Of a DNA stretch of 64,000 bases, positions 49,397 to 58,841 are shown piece by piece. The DNA lies in NCBI RefSeq assembly GCF_011189575.1, contig NZ_PUJW01000006.1:62001-126000 (forward strand), given 5' to 3'. Every line of letters begins with the position of its first letter. Within the stretch, counting starts at the first letter, position 1. The notes under the pieces are model-generated. The model made no database searches and was not told where the DNA came from. It saw only the letters and a program-made list of their open reading frames with translations. Source of the stretch: Photorhabdus cinerea (GTDB taxonomy: Bacteria; Pseudomonadota; Gammaproteobacteria; Enterobacterales; Enterobacteriaceae). A program made the position numbers and the translations under genes.

Positions 49397-50716
49397 TTAT
49401 CTCCCAAGCCATGGTTGTGGGTTTACTGCTCTTCCCTGACGGCGGATTTCGAAATAAAGTGCGGGTTGATTTTGGCCACCACTGTTACCGACCAGAGCGA
49501 TGGGTTGCCCGGCACGAACTTGTTGACCAACACTGACTAAGGCACTCTGATTATAGCCATAGAGACTCATATCGCCTTTACCATGCTCTATAACAACGAC
49601 TAGACCATAGCCTTGCAACCAGTCAGCCAATAGTACCCGGCCATCGGATATCGCTTTGACTTCAGTACCTTCCGTGGCAGAAATCACCATACCTTTCCAG
49701 CGTAACTCACCTTGCAGAGCTTCACCAAACCCATGTATCACTCGGCCGTGGACAGGCCAGATTGCCTGACCAGCCGGACGTCCAAGGCCACCGGTACGCG
49801 CCATTAATGCACGTTCATCTTCAGTGGGTTTATAGCTAGAACCTTTCTGCTGTGCTTGTTTCTGTTTCGCTGCAACTTGCGCACGGACACGAGCTGCTTC
49901 TCTGGCTTCCCGTTCAGCACGTGCTTTCGCTTCTCGCTCTGCTTTGGCAATTTTATCTCTCAGACGGGTTTCATTTTGTTTTAACTCAGCAAGGTATTGC
50001 TGGTCTTTCTTCAGGGAAGACTCCAGCTCCGTCAGAGTTTTCTGCCGGGCGTTGCGGGCAACTTCCATCTGCTGTTTTTGTTGCTGTTGTTCGGCCAGAA
50101 TTTGTTTCTGCTCTTCTTGTTTTTGCTGTTCAAGTTTTTTCTGTTCAGTCAAATCAACGGTGATTTGCTCAAGCTTAACAATAGTGTCCTGGCGAGCTTG
50201 ATTAAGATAACTATAGTAAGCGAGGATGCGCTCACCACGTTTGCCTTCCTCACCTTTGAACATAAGTTCAAGCCCTTGATGTTGCCCCTGACGAAATGCA
50301 GCATCTAACTGGAGTGCCAGCATATCTTGTTGCACTTTTTGCTGTTTTCTCAGTTTCTTGATATTGGCATTGAGAGCAGTAATTTCTTTATTCAGCTTAC
50401 TGAGTTGAGTTTGGGTACTGTATAGAGAGCGGCCAACTTTAGAAATTGTATTTTCTTGATCTTTCAGTTGACTTAACAACGTGTTGTGTTGCTGTTGCTG
50501 TTGCTGCACGCTCTTCTCTTTTTCTGCAATGTTTTGCTGAAGATCTTTAAGTCGGTTTTTATTGTCGGTAATCTGGTTGGCAAAGGTATTAAAACTGAAA
50601 ACAGCAGACAGGAAAGCACAGAACAATAAGACATGGATTTTGTTCCGCCATAGGTTCTGATTGAGCCGATAATTACGGCTATATATTTCTTTGTTGTCAG
50701 CCATTTCTATAGACAT
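49397..50716 (-). CDS. envC: murein hydrolase activator EnvC
   Basis: Periplasmic activator of amidases AmiA and AmiB at the septum. About 435-439 residues (starts at 50716 or 50704 are both possible), compared with 419 in E. coli. A signal peptide (HVLLFCAFLSAVFSFNTFAN) is followed by long Gln/Lys-rich coiled coils (about residues 50-290) and a C-terminal degenerate LytM domain (AIWPVHGRVIHGFGEALQGE to NPQPWLGR). That domain lacks the full zinc ligand set, as expected for a non-catalytic activator. Unlike E. coli, no gpmM stands upstream. Confidence 0.94.
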   Translation of the reverse strand: MSIEMADNKEIYSRNYRLNQNLWRNKIHVLLFCAFLSAVFSFNTFANQITDNKNRLKDLQQNIAEKEKSVQQQQQQHNTLLSQLKDQENTISKVGRSLYSTQTQLSKLNKEITALNANIKKLRKQQKVQQDMLALQLDAAFRQGQHQGLELMFKGEEGKRGERILAYYSYLNQARQDTIVKLEQITVDLTEQKKLEQQKQEEQKQILAEQQQQKQQMEVARNARQKTLTELESSLKKDQQYLAELKQNETRLRDKIAKAEREAKARAEREAREAARVRAQVAAKQKQAQQKGSSYKPTEDERALMARTGGLGRPAGQAIWPVHGRVIHGFGEALQGELRWKGMVISATEGTEVKAISDGRVLLADWLQGYGLVVVIEHGKGDMSLYGYNQSALVSVGQQVRAGQPIALVGNSGGQNQPALYFEIRRQGRAVNPQPWLGR

Positions 50717-51067
50717 ACCTTGCTACGATATACGCCATATTATTCCATGATGAACAATTACTTACCAGATGCTGTGTTGATTTTTTACACTTTCAGATAA
50801 TGCTGTCTTAACATTGAAATTGGATAATAATAAACATATTAGCTACTTTAGCCTATTTATTGCCGAAATTCCTGTATGTATTTAGTGTGGCAGAGAATAA
50901 TCTGGATATGTACTTAAAACCCGCCATCTTCAGGGTATTTTTATTTTTCTCGAAACTCTCCGCAAAATTTTATTGAGCTTGCGCTATTTGGCTGTAATTG
51001 ACGCAACACAAAGGTATACTCTGGAACCTTAGATATTTGTTATTAACCAACGGGAGTTTTTGCCCCC
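50717..51067. promoter_or_regulatory. 350-bp divergent control region of envC and yibN
   Basis: No gene is visible. In E. coli gpmM would lie between these genes; I see no remnant. TATACT at 51015-51020 could be the -10 box for yibN, with no convincing -35 box. ACGGGAG at 51051 is the yibN RBS. Confidence 0.45.
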
Positions 51068-51505
51068 ATGCTGCAAGAAATCATGCAATTCATTAACCAG
51101 AATATGATCCTTAGCCTCGCTTGGATTGCGTTGCTGGTTGCCGTTATTGTGACTACGGCGAAAGGCTTCTTCTCTAAAGCCAAAGAGATAACCCGTGCAC
51201 AAGCTATTAATTTGATCAATAAAGAAGAAGCTATCGTTGTGGATTTGCGTTCTCGAGAAGATTTCCGCAAAGGGCATATCATTGGTTCAATAAATCTGAC
51301 GCCATCTGAAATTAAAGACAACAATCTGGCAGAGTTGGAAAAACATAAAGGACAGCCTGTGATTGTTGTTTCAGCTAATGGTACTGAATCCCGTACTCCG
51401 GCTGAAAATCTTATCCGTGCTGGCTTTGAACACGTATGTTCTCTGAAAGAAGGGCTGGCTGGTTGGACAGGTGAAAATTTGCCATTGGCGCGTGGTAGAA
51501 AGTAA
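51068..51505 (+). CDS. yibN: membrane-anchored rhodanese-like protein YibN
   Basis: 145 residues. One N-terminal membrane helix ([20 protein letters not shown]), then a rhodanese fold with [20 protein letters not shown]. The active-site loop reads [13 protein letters not shown], with no cysteine where active rhodaneses have one; E. coli YibN also lacks the canonical Cys. A catalytic sulfurtransferase role is therefore unlikely. It is followed directly by secB; the grxC gene found between them in E. coli is missing. Confidence 0.92.
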   Translation: MLQEIMQFINQNMILSLAWIALLVAVIVTTAKGFFSKAKEITRAQAINLINKEEAIVVDLRSREDFRKGHIIGSINLTPSEIKDNNLAELEKHKGQPVIVVSANGTESRTPAENLIRAGFEHVCSLKEGLAGWTGENLPLARGRK

Positions 51506-51577
51506 TCATTTTGGGTGTGAGTGGTGACGCTCACATAAGAACTTTAATAAGGACATCTAAAAAAGGTAACAATTATT

Positions 51578-52054
51578 ATGTCAGAACAAAACAACACAGA
51601 AATGACTTTCCAGATCCAACGTATCTATACCAAAGATATCTCTTTTGAAGCACCAAACGCGCCACAGGTGTTTCAGCAGGAATGGCAGCCGGAAGTAAAA
51701 CTGGACTTGGATACGGCTTCCAGTGAGTTGGCTCAGGGGGTTTATGAAGTTGTTCTGCGTGTCACTGTGACGGCAGCTCTGGGTGAAGAGACTGCATTCT
51801 TATGTGAAATACAGCAAGGCGGTATTTTCTCTATCGAAGGTATCGAAGGAACCCAGCTGGCTCATTGTCTGGGTGCATATTGTCCAAATATCCTGTTCCC
51901 ATATGCCCGTGAATGCATCACCAGCCTGGTGAGTCGTGGTACTTTCCCACAACTGAATCTGGCTCCGGTAAACTTTGATGCTTTGTTCATGAATTACCTG
52001 CAACAGCAGGCAGAACAGTCTCAGGATGGTGAGCAGGCTCAACAGGAAGCCTAA
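51578..52054 (+). CDS. secB: protein-export chaperone SecB
   Basis: Tetrameric chaperone that holds preproteins unfolded and hands them to SecA. 158 residues (E. coli 155). [37 protein letters not shown] and [20 protein letters not shown] are conserved. Its stop overlaps the gpsA start (TAATG). Confidence 0.97.
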   Translation: MSEQNNTEMTFQIQRIYTKDISFEAPNAPQVFQQEWQPEVKLDLDTASSELAQGVYEVVLRVTVTAALGEETAFLCEIQQGGIFSIEGIEGTQLAHCLGAYCPNILFPYARECITSLVSRGTFPQLNLAPVNFDALFMNYLQQQAEQSQDGEQAQQEA

Positions 52055-53076
52055 TGAATAACACTGCTTCTATGACAGTTATCGGTGCCGGTTCATACGG
52101 CACCGCATTAGCTATTACGCTAGCACGTAATGGTCATGATGTTGTGCTCTGGGGCCATAATCCAGCGCATATTCAGGCTTTGCAGCAGGCACGTTGCAAT
52201 CAGGGATTTCTGCCGGATGTGACTTTTCCTGATAGTTTATTGCTTGAAGCAAACCTGACAAAAGCACTGGCGGCAAGCCGCAACATTCTTGTTGTGGTTC
52301 CTAGCCATGTGTTTGGTGAGGTGTTAAAGCAGGTAGAACCGCATCTGCGACCGGACTCTCGTATTGTCTGGGCAAGTAAAGGCTTAGAAGCTGATACTGG
52401 TCGATTATTGCAGGATGTGGCCTGTGAGATACTCGGTAATAAAATACCGTTGGCGGTGCTTTCGGGGCCAACATTTGCCAAAGAACTTGCGGCGGGTTTA
52501 CCTACTGCGATTGCTATCTCTGCGACTGAATCTGCTTTTGGTGATGAACTTCAGCAATTATTCCATTGTGGCAAAAGTTTCCGTGTTTATAAAAACCCCG
52601 ATTTCATTGGCGTCCAACTCGGTGGTGCCGTAAAAAACGTCATTGCTATTGGCGCCGGAATATCTGACGGTATGGGATTTGGTGCTAATGCCCGCACGGC
52701 ATTGATTACCCGTGGATTAACAGAAATGAGTCGCCTTGGTACAGCGCTTGGTGCTGATCCTTCCACCTTTATGGGAATGGCGGGATTGGGTGATTTGGTT
52801 TTAACTTGCACTGATAACCAATCACGCAACCGTCGCTTTGGCATGATGTTGGGGCAAGGAATTAGTGTCGAAGAAGCCCAGTGCCAGATTGGGCAAGTTG
52901 TTGAAGGTTACCGTAATACTAAAGAAGTGCGTGCATTAGCTAATCGCGCGGGTGTAGAAATGCCGATTGCAGAGCAAATCTACCAGATACTGTATTGCAA
53001 TAAAAATGTGGTAGAAGCTGCTCAAGCATTGTTAGGAAGAGCCAGAAAGGATGAGAGCGATGATGTACGCTCTTAA
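52054..53076 (+). CDS. gpsA: glycerol-3-phosphate dehydrogenase [NAD(P)+]
   Basis: Makes sn-glycerol 3-phosphate for phospholipids. 340 residues. The Rossmann loop is [52 protein letters not shown] (catalytic Lys) and SRNRRFG follow. Translationally coupled to secB, with cysE 50 bp downstream, the conserved enteric order. Confidence 0.97.
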   Translation: MNNTASMTVIGAGSYGTALAITLARNGHDVVLWGHNPAHIQALQQARCNQGFLPDVTFPDSLLLEANLTKALAASRNILVVVPSHVFGEVLKQVEPHLRPDSRIVWASKGLEADTGRLLQDVACEILGNKIPLAVLSGPTFAKELAAGLPTAIAISATESAFGDELQQLFHCGKSFRVYKNPDFIGVQLGGAVKNVIAIGAGISDGMGFGANARTALITRGLTEMSRLGTALGADPSTFMGMAGLGDLVLTCTDNQSRNRRFGMMLGQGISVEEAQCQIGQVVEGYRNTKEVRALANRAGVEMPIAEQIYQILYCNKNVVEAAQALLGRARKDESDDVRS

Positions 53077-53128
53077 ATCAGAATAAAAATTTAAAGTAAG
53101 ATAGGTTCTAATTGTGAGAGTAAATGTT

Positions 53129-53950
53129 ATGTCACTAGAAGAATTGGACGAAGTTTGGAAGAACATAAAAACAGAAGCGAGAGCACTGGCTGAATGTGAA
53201 CCGATGTTGGCCAGTTTTTTTCATGCGACGTTACTCAAGCATGAAAATCTTGGTAGTGCCTTAAGTTATATGCTAGCTAATAAACTCGCCACACCGATTA
53301 TGCCGGCTATTGCTGTCAGAGAAATTGTAGAAGAAGCCTATGGTTCAGATAAGCAAATGATTGTCTCGGCTGCTCGTGACATCATAGCAGTACGTTTACG
53401 TGATCCTGCGGTAGATAAATACTCGACTCCCTTACTTTACCTCAAAGGATTTCATGCTTTGCAAGCCTATCGTATTGCCCATTGGATATGGGGAGAGGGA
53501 AGAAAAGCATTAGCGATTTACCTGCAAAACCAGATTTCAATGTCTTTTAGCGTTGATATTCACCCGGCGGCGAAGATTGGCTGTGGCATCATGCTTGACC
53601 ATGCTACTGGTATTGTCATTGGTGAAACGGCTGTGGTGGAGAATGATGTTTCTATCCTGCAATCTGTAACCCTTGGTGGTACAGGAAAATCAGAGGGTGA
53701 TCGTCATCCAAAAGTCAGGGAAGGGGTGATGATTGGTGCAGGTGCGAAAATACTTGGCAATATCGAAATTGGCCGTGGGGCAAAAATTGGCGCAGGTTCA
53801 GTTGTACTTCGTTCGGTTCCACCACACACAACAGCCGCTGGTGTGCCTGCCCGTATTGTTGGTAAACCTGAAAGCGAAAAGCCATCATTGGATATGAACC
53901 AGCACTTTAATGGAATCAACAATGGCTTTGAGTATGGTGATGGGATTTGA
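53129..53950 (+). CDS. cysE: serine acetyltransferase
   Basis: First step of cysteine synthesis from serine; target of feedback inhibition by cysteine. 273 residues from the ATG at 53129 (MSLEELDEVWKNIKTEARAL), equal to E. coli; a GTG at 53114 would add five residues. Left-handed beta-helix hexapeptides run from about residue 140 (IHPAAKIGCGIMLDHATGIV, with the catalytic Asp/His) to VPARIVGKP. The C-terminal GINNGFEYGDGI ends in Ile, as needed to dock with CysK. Confidence 0.96.
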   Translation: MSLEELDEVWKNIKTEARALAECEPMLASFFHATLLKHENLGSALSYMLANKLATPIMPAIAVREIVEEAYGSDKQMIVSAARDIIAVRLRDPAVDKYSTPLLYLKGFHALQAYRIAHWIWGEGRKALAIYLQNQISMSFSVDIHPAAKIGCGIMLDHATGIVIGETAVVENDVSILQSVTLGGTGKSEGDRHPKVREGVMIGAGAKILGNIEIGRGAKIGAGSVVLRSVPPHTTAAGVPARIVGKPESEKPSLDMNQHFNGINNGFEYGDGI

Positions 53951-54000
53951 TTTTTTGAATCACTGCGTTGAGAAATATACTGTTTATAAAGCTGAATACT

Positions 54001-54041
54001 CAAAAATGCCGTGTTTTTTAATGGGTCAGATGCACGGCATT
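54001..54041 (-). terminator. terminator of trmL
   Basis: AATGCCGTG (54005-54013) pairs with CACGGCATT (54033-54041). On the minus strand the stem is followed by TTTTTG. It lies 18 bp past the trmL stop and may also limit cysE read-through. Confidence 0.65.
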
Positions 54042-54058
54042 AGCCTTAGTAATAACAG

Positions 54059-54547
54059 CTACTCTTTCAATAAAGCACCTGAATACCCCAATTGCCGCCA
54101 GGCTTCAAAAACCACAACTGCGACTGAATTAGAGAGATTCATACTGCGACTGTCTGCCAGCATTGGAATACGGATCTTCTGTTGTGGTGGCATATTATCC
54201 AGAACGTAAGGCGGTAGCCCTCTGGTTTCCGGCCCAAACATCAAATAATCCCCATTCTGATAACTTACTGCACTATGTGCCGATGTTCCTTTTGTCGTCA
54301 GAGCAAATAAACGGGCAGAAGACCCTCCTGTAAACCCTTCGTTCTCTAAAAAAGCATAATAATCATGATGTTGCTTGATATTGGCAAACTCATGATAATC
54401 CAGCCCGGCTCGGCGTAGCCTTTTATCATCCCAGGTAAAACCCAAAGGTTGAATTAGATGCAACTGAAAACCGGTATTGGCACAAAGACGAATAATATTA
54501 CCGGTATTAGGTGGGATTTCAGGTTCAAATAAGACGATGTTTAGCAT
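54059..54547 (-). CDS. trmL: tRNA (cytidine(34)/uridine(34)-2'-O)-methyltransferase
   Basis: SPOUT methyltransferase that modifies the wobble base of tRNA-Leu species. 162 residues from the ATG at 54547 ([20 protein letters not shown]), like E. coli (157). The knot region shows [35 protein letters not shown]. Convergent with cysE, as in E. coli. Confidence 0.95.
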   Translation of the reverse strand: MLNIVLFEPEIPPNTGNIIRLCANTGFQLHLIQPLGFTWDDKRLRRAGLDYHEFANIKQHHDYYAFLENEGFTGGSSARLFALTTKGTSAHSAVSYQNGDYLMFGPETRGLPPYVLDNMPPQQKIRIPMLADSRSMNLSNSVAVVVFEAWRQLGYSGALLKE

Positions 54548-54666
54548 ATACCCCCCAGAAACAAGGGGCACAGATTAGCAGAAATTGAGTAGGGATGCAG
54601 GAGGGATTTCATATCTGGTTTATCTGTTAATCTTTCAGAAATTGCTTATCACTCGGATATATTCAT

Positions 54667-54715
54667 TTGCTTGTGGCTACAATATGGCTATTATATAGAC
54701 AAAAATTGATGGAGG
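54667..54715 (+). promoter_or_regulatory. promoter region of the toxin-antitoxin pair
   Basis: TTGCTT (54667-54672), 16 bp, TATTAT (54689-54694), then TGGAGG six bases before the antitoxin ATG. Two TGGCTA copies (54675-54680 and 54685-54690) flank the -10 region and could be an operator for the antitoxin. Confidence 0.4.
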
Positions 54716-54721
54716 TTTTTT

Positions 54722-54979
54722 ATGGCTGATACTGTTGTACGTGCCCGTGTTAACCCTAAGTCCAAAGCGGCTGCGATGGCTAATGCGAAAGCTATGGGGC
54801 TGAATCTTTCCACTATAATTCGTATGGTGGTTAATCGTCTGGCTGTTGAGCCAGAATTCCCTGCTGAGTTGCTGCAACTTAATCAGGAGACATTACAGGC
54901 TATTCGAGATCTGGAAAATGGCGTAGGTGTTCATCGAGTTGATACGGTAGATGAACTAAAACGTGATCTTGGATGGTAA
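54722..54979 (+). CDS. RelB/DinJ-family antitoxin
   Basis: 85 residues. The N-terminal VVRARVNPKSKAAAMANAKA and MGLNLSTIIRMVVNRLAVEP match the ribbon-helix-helix of DinJ. The C-terminal part (VGVHRVDTVDELKRDLGW) would wrap the toxin. Three bases separate its stop from the toxin start. Expected to repress its own promoter together with the toxin. Confidence 0.9.
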   Translation: MADTVVRARVNPKSKAAAMANAKAMGLNLSTIIRMVVNRLAVEPEFPAELLQLNQETLQAIRDLENGVGVHRVDTVDELKRDLGW

Positions 54980-54982
54980 ATA

Positions 54983-55249
54983 ATGTTAAAGATTGTTTAC
55001 CAGAGTCGCTTCAAAAAAGATGCAAAGCGTTATGCTAATAATAAAAAGGCTCAATCTGTTATCTTGAAAGCTATTGAGCTTTTACAGACTGGTGAACCTT
55101 TACCAGAGCGTTACCGTGAACATTCATTAGCAGGTCAATATATTGGCTACCTTGAATGTCACGGAACGCCAGATATTTTGCTTATTTATCAGCGTACAAG
55201 GACTAAATTAAAACTATATCGGGTGGGGAGTCATTCAGATTTATTCTGA
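54983..55249 (+). CDS. YafQ-family mRNA interferase toxin
   Basis: 88 residues of the RelE/ParE fold. Against the E. coli YafQ active-site set (His50, His63, Asp67, Trp68, His87, Phe91), this protein has His47, His60, Asp64, Ile65, His84 and Phe88, all at a constant offset of three, with only the Trp replaced by Ile. It should cleave mRNA at the ribosome, but the Trp change might alter activity. Transcribed with the antitoxin just upstream. It sits between trmL and the O-antigen locus, a likely insertion point. Confidence 0.9.
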   Translation: MLKIVYQSRFKKDAKRYANNKKAQSVILKAIELLQTGEPLPERYREHSLAGQYIGYLECHGTPDILLIYQRTRTKLKLYRVGSHSDLF

Positions 55250-55284
55250 ATTTTAAGGAACCAGACAGTATAGAGATATACATC

Positions 55285-56304
55285 TCAATTAGAGCGAAAA
55301 CCATTGGGGTTATTTATCTGCCAGTTCCAGCTATCACGCATCATATCATCAATATTACGTGTCGCTTGCCAGCTGAGAATTTCACGGGCTCTTGATGGAT
55401 CAGACCAACATTCAGCAATATCTCCAGGGCGCCTATCTGTTATCTTGTGCGGAATGGCTTTGCCTGCTGCTTTTTCAAAAGCATGAAGTAATTCAAGTAC
55501 AGAATAACCGGCCCCGGTTCCTAAATTGAAAACTTCATAGGATGGTTGTTTATCCAAATAGTCAATAGCGGCAATATGGCCTTCAGCCAAATCCATCACA
55601 TGAATATAATCACGAACACCTGTGCCATCTTTGGTTGGATAATCGTTTCCGTAGACTGATAAACATTCCAGACGACCAATCGCAACCTGAGTGATATAAG
55701 GCAACAGATTATTAGGAATACCATTAGGATCTTCGCCAATCATACCTGATGGATGTGCACCAACAGGGTTGAAATATCTTAGACTGGTGATTTTGAAATT
55801 TGGCTCGGCAGCGGCAAAATCTTTTAGAATTTGCTCGACCATTAGTTTAGAAGAGCCATAAGGATTAGTTGTACCACCTACTTTGGCATTTTCAGTTAGA
55901 GGTACAAACTCAGGATCGCCATAAACCGTTGCAGATGAGCTGAAAATCAGTTGATGTACACCGTTGGCACGCATAGCCTGCAACAGAACTAGGGTGCCAG
56001 TAACATTATTCTGATAATACTCAAGTGGTTTTCTGGTGGATTCACCAACTGCTTTTAATCCAGCAAAATGGATGACGGTGTCTATTTTATTTTCTTGGAA
56101 AATTTTATTTAATAAATTTAGGTCAAGAATATCACCTTGGTAGAACTTTACTGATTTGCCTGTGAGTTTTTCAACTCGGCGAAGAGATTCTGGTGATGAA
56201 TTACAGAGATTATCAATAACAACAACATCGGCTCCTTTTTCCAAAAGCGCTAATACTGTATGGGAACCGATGTAACCGGCTCCGCCGGTGATTAATATGG
56301 TCAT
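55285..56304 (-). CDS. galE: UDP-glucose 4-epimerase
   Basis: 339 residues: [20 protein letters not shown] for [12 protein letters not shown] and [14 protein letters not shown] (Tyr/Lys) for catalysis. It interconverts UDP-Glc and UDP-Gal, and some relatives act on UDP-GlcNAc/GalNAc. It is the promoter-distal end of a minus-strand O-antigen gene run rather than part of a gal operon. Confidence 0.93.
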   Translation of the reverse strand: MTILITGGAGYIGSHTVLALLEKGADVVVIDNLCNSSPESLRRVEKLTGKSVKFYQGDILDLNLLNKIFQENKIDTVIHFAGLKAVGESTRKPLEYYQNNVTGTLVLLQAMRANGVHQLIFSSSATVYGDPEFVPLTENAKVGGTTNPYGSSKLMVEQILKDFAAAEPNFKITSLRYFNPVGAHPSGMIGEDPNGIPNNLLPYITQVAIGRLECLSVYGNDYPTKDGTGVRDYIHVMDLAEGHIAAIDYLDKQPSYEVFNLGTGAGYSVLELLHAFEKAAGKAIPHKITDRRPGDIAECWSDPSRAREILSWQATRNIDDMMRDSWNWQINNPNGFRSN

Positions 56305-56340
56305 ATCATTTCTATTTTAGTAGGTTAGAATGTTTATGTA

Positions 56341-58221
56341 CTATTTTAAAACATCGTAAATATGATCTTTGGGATGAAAATCAATAGGTGCATTAATAAG
56401 AATATTCCTAATATTCTCAAAGTCATAATTTTCATAAGATGTTTTTAGGTCATTTAATAATGGATTTAATTTATCCCAGGTCAGAAAGACTTCATTGGCT
56501 GTCATGATTCTCGGATGACTTGTGCCAGAAACATTATCACCAATTAATAATTCTTCATAAAGCTTTTCACCGGGCCTTAGCCCGGTAATTTTGATTTCGA
56601 TATCACCATGAGGGTTGGTTTCGTCTTTCACTGATAAACCGGATAGATTAATCATTTTTCGGGCAAGATCGTATATTTTTACTGACTCTCCCATATCCAG
56701 AACAAAAACATCACCATTATTGCCCATCGCTCCAGCCTGGATAACTAACTGGGCAGCTTCCGGGATCGTCATGAAGTAACGGGTAATGTCTTTGTGAGTT
56801 AGGGTTATTGGTCCGCCACCTTTTATTTGTTTCTCGAACAGAGGCACAACGGAACCGGATGAACCAAGAACGTTGCCAAAGCGGACCATTGAGAATTTTG
56901 TATGAGTGTTTTCTTTAGCAAAGGCTTGTAATATAAGTTCAGCAAATCTTTTTGTTGCTCCCATTGTATTAGTGGGGCGGACAGCCTTATCGGTAGAGAT
57001 TAATACAAATTTATCAACATTTTGATTGATTGCAGCTTTGGCAAGTGAAAGTGTGCCAAAAATATTATTATTTACACCTTCTATGGTATTAATTTCTACA
57101 AGGGGAACGTGTTTATATGCCGCTGCGTGGTATATGGTATTAATATTGAATTTATCTATTATTTTATTTATCTTATCTGAGTCTTTTATATCACCTAAAA
57201 TTGGAATAATAGTTATATTCAAATTGTTTTCTGAGTTTATCTTTTGTAACTCTTTTTCTATTGAATAAAGGCAGTACTCAGTTAGCTCAAATAATACCAC
57301 CTTAGAAGGAGACTGATTTATGATTTGTCTACATAATTCTGAACCTATTGAACCACCGGCACCTGTAACGAGAATATTTTTATTCTTAATATTTTTACTG
57401 AGCAAATCTTGTAATGGATTAATTTGCTCTCTGCCGAGTAGATCATTAATAGAAACGCGTTTAAGCGAGCTTATTTGAGCTTTTCCTTCAACCAGGTCAT
57501 TAAAACTTGGGATTGTTAATATTTCACAATACTCTTTTTGAAGTTTTTCAAGGATTTTCTTTCTATTGGATATTGACACACTAGGTATGGCGAGTAATAT
57601 TTTCTTTATATTATATTTTTCTACTAAGGATGTTATGTCTTCTGGAGAAAAGACGCAAACTCCATGAATAGATAAATTATGTAATTTAGCATTATCATCA
57701 ACAAAAGCAATGGGGTTAAATTCTCTGTGTTCTTTTAATATGGGCAAAAGTTGTCGGCCGGATTCTCCTGCTCCATAGATAATAACGGGAACTCCTTTAT
57801 TTTTTAGTAAATTACGTAGTGTTCTATATAAAAATCTTGTACCGCAGAGTGATATAATCAGAAAAGAAAAATAAATAATAGGTACGGTTCTTGGTAAAAA
57901 TGCCTGTTGATATAAAGAGAATGCCGTTAATAATAAGGTAGACAGAAATGAGCCAACGATAGCCCATTTTAATATGCTCATGTTAACGTATTTTATTATA
58001 GATCTATAAAATCCAACTTTTAAGAAGATAAATAGAGTACAAGGTATTGTGAATATGATTGCTAGCCAATGCTTAAAGCTATTAATTGGGATTTCTCTAT
58101 CTAAACGTAACCACATACTAAGCCAATATGAGGCAATAATCATTAGTATATCAGCTATCAGAAGGATTATAGTTTTTATTAACCTGTCTTTACTTTTATT
58201 AAGAATTATTTTTTCATTCAT
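56341..58221 (-). CDS. membrane-bound UDP-sugar 4,6-dehydratase (WbpM/CapD/PglF family)
   Basis: 626 residues. Four N-terminal membrane helices (residues 15-130), a first Rossmann domain (IIYGAGESGRQLLPIL) and a second catalytic one (VTGAGGSIGSELCRQII). STDKAVRPTNTMGATKRFAE carries the Asp-Lys and Met/Lys set typical of this family, which uses Met in place of Tyr in the usual triad. It would convert UDP-GlcNAc (or a relative) to the 4-keto-6-deoxy sugar. Together with the aminotransferase at 58842 it provides a 4-amino-6-deoxy sugar route. Confidence 0.88.
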   Translation of the reverse strand: MNEKIILNKSKDRLIKTIILLIADILMIIASYWLSMWLRLDREIPINSFKHWLAIIFTIPCTLFIFLKVGFYRSIIKYVNMSILKWAIVGSFLSTLLLTAFSLYQQAFLPRTVPIIYFSFLIISLCGTRFLYRTLRNLLKNKGVPVIIYGAGESGRQLLPILKEHREFNPIAFVDDNAKLHNLSIHGVCVFSPEDITSLVEKYNIKKILLAIPSVSISNRKKILEKLQKEYCEILTIPSFNDLVEGKAQISSLKRVSINDLLGREQINPLQDLLSKNIKNKNILVTGAGGSIGSELCRQIINQSPSKVVLFELTEYCLYSIEKELQKINSENNLNITIIPILGDIKDSDKINKIIDKFNINTIYHAAAYKHVPLVEINTIEGVNNNIFGTLSLAKAAINQNVDKFVLISTDKAVRPTNTMGATKRFAELILQAFAKENTHTKFSMVRFGNVLGSSGSVVPLFEKQIKGGGPITLTHKDITRYFMTIPEAAQLVIQAGAMGNNGDVFVLDMGESVKIYDLARKMINLSGLSVKDETNPHGDIEIKITGLRPGEKLYEELLIGDNVSGTSHPRIMTANEVFLTWDKLNPLLNDLKTSYENYDFENIRNILINAPIDFHPKDHIYDVLK

Positions 58222-58229
58222 GATTTTGG

Positions 58230-58841
58230 TTACCTAAAGACCACCTTATAAATTGTTTTAAGAATAATCTTCAGGTCATAGAAAAAGGATTGATTGTTAG
58301 TATAGTCTAAATAATATTTTGCTTTTATAGGCATAATAATATCAATATACGCTTGGTGGGGATCTTTATATTTATCTAAGATTTCATTTTCATCGATCAT
58401 TTCTATGGAAGCTAAATCTGTTATGCCGGGTTTTACCGATAATATTTTATTTCTGACATCATCTGGATATTTGCCCATAAATTGTGGAACTTCAGGTCTT
58501 GGCCCGACTAAGCTCATTTTTCCTCGAAGAACATCAATCAATTGAGCTAATTCATCAAGTTTATATTTGCGTATAAATTTTCCAGAGTTGGTAATACGGA
58601 GATCATGACCAATAGTAAGTTGTCCTTTTTGCTCTGACCCGGTAGCCATGCTCCTAAATTTATGAATATAGAAATCTTGATTATATTGTCCCACACGTTT
58701 TTGTCGGAAAAAAATAGGTCCTTTTGAGTCCATTTTTATCCAGATGGCAATAGTAATTAAAATAGGAAATAATAGGACTAGTCCTATTAAAGAAGAAATG
58801 AAATCAAAACTCCTTTTTATAGCTAAATAATATATCGCCAT
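58230..58841 (-). CDS. initiating sugar-phosphate transferase, short PglC-like type
   Basis: 203 residues, PF02397. One N-terminal hydrophobic hairpin (RSFDFISSLIGLVLLFPILI), then FFRQKRVGQYNQDFYIHKFR and DELAQLIDVLRGKMSLVGPR, the conserved Asp-Glu and Arg/Pro motifs. It would pass a sugar 1-phosphate to undecaprenyl phosphate, starting the O unit. Its shortness (no extra N-terminal membrane domain as in WbaP) and its dehydratase and aminotransferase neighbours suggest a di-N-acetyl or amino-deoxy sugar substrate, as for PglC. Confidence 0.87.
   Translation of the reverse strand: MAIYYLAIKRSFDFISSLIGLVLLFPILITIAIWIKMDSKGPIFFRQKRVGQYNQDFYIHKFRSMATGSEQKGQLTIGHDLRITNSGKFIRKYKLDELAQLIDVLRGKMSLVGPRPEVPQFMGKYPDDVRNKILSVKPGITDLASIEMIDENEILDKYKDPHQAYIDIIMPIKAKYYLDYTNNQSFFYDLKIILKTIYKVVFR

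Noticed and set aside
49852..50308. Three plus-strand frames of about 85-103 codons across envC
   Set aside because: They are Cys/Phe/Leu-rich shadows of the Gln/Lys-rich coiled-coil codons of envC.
54195..54225. GGCGGTAGCCCT, close to an ops/JUMPstart element (GGCGGTAGNNT)
   Set aside because: It lies inside the trmL coding region, fails the last consensus base and is on the strand opposite to the O-antigen genes.
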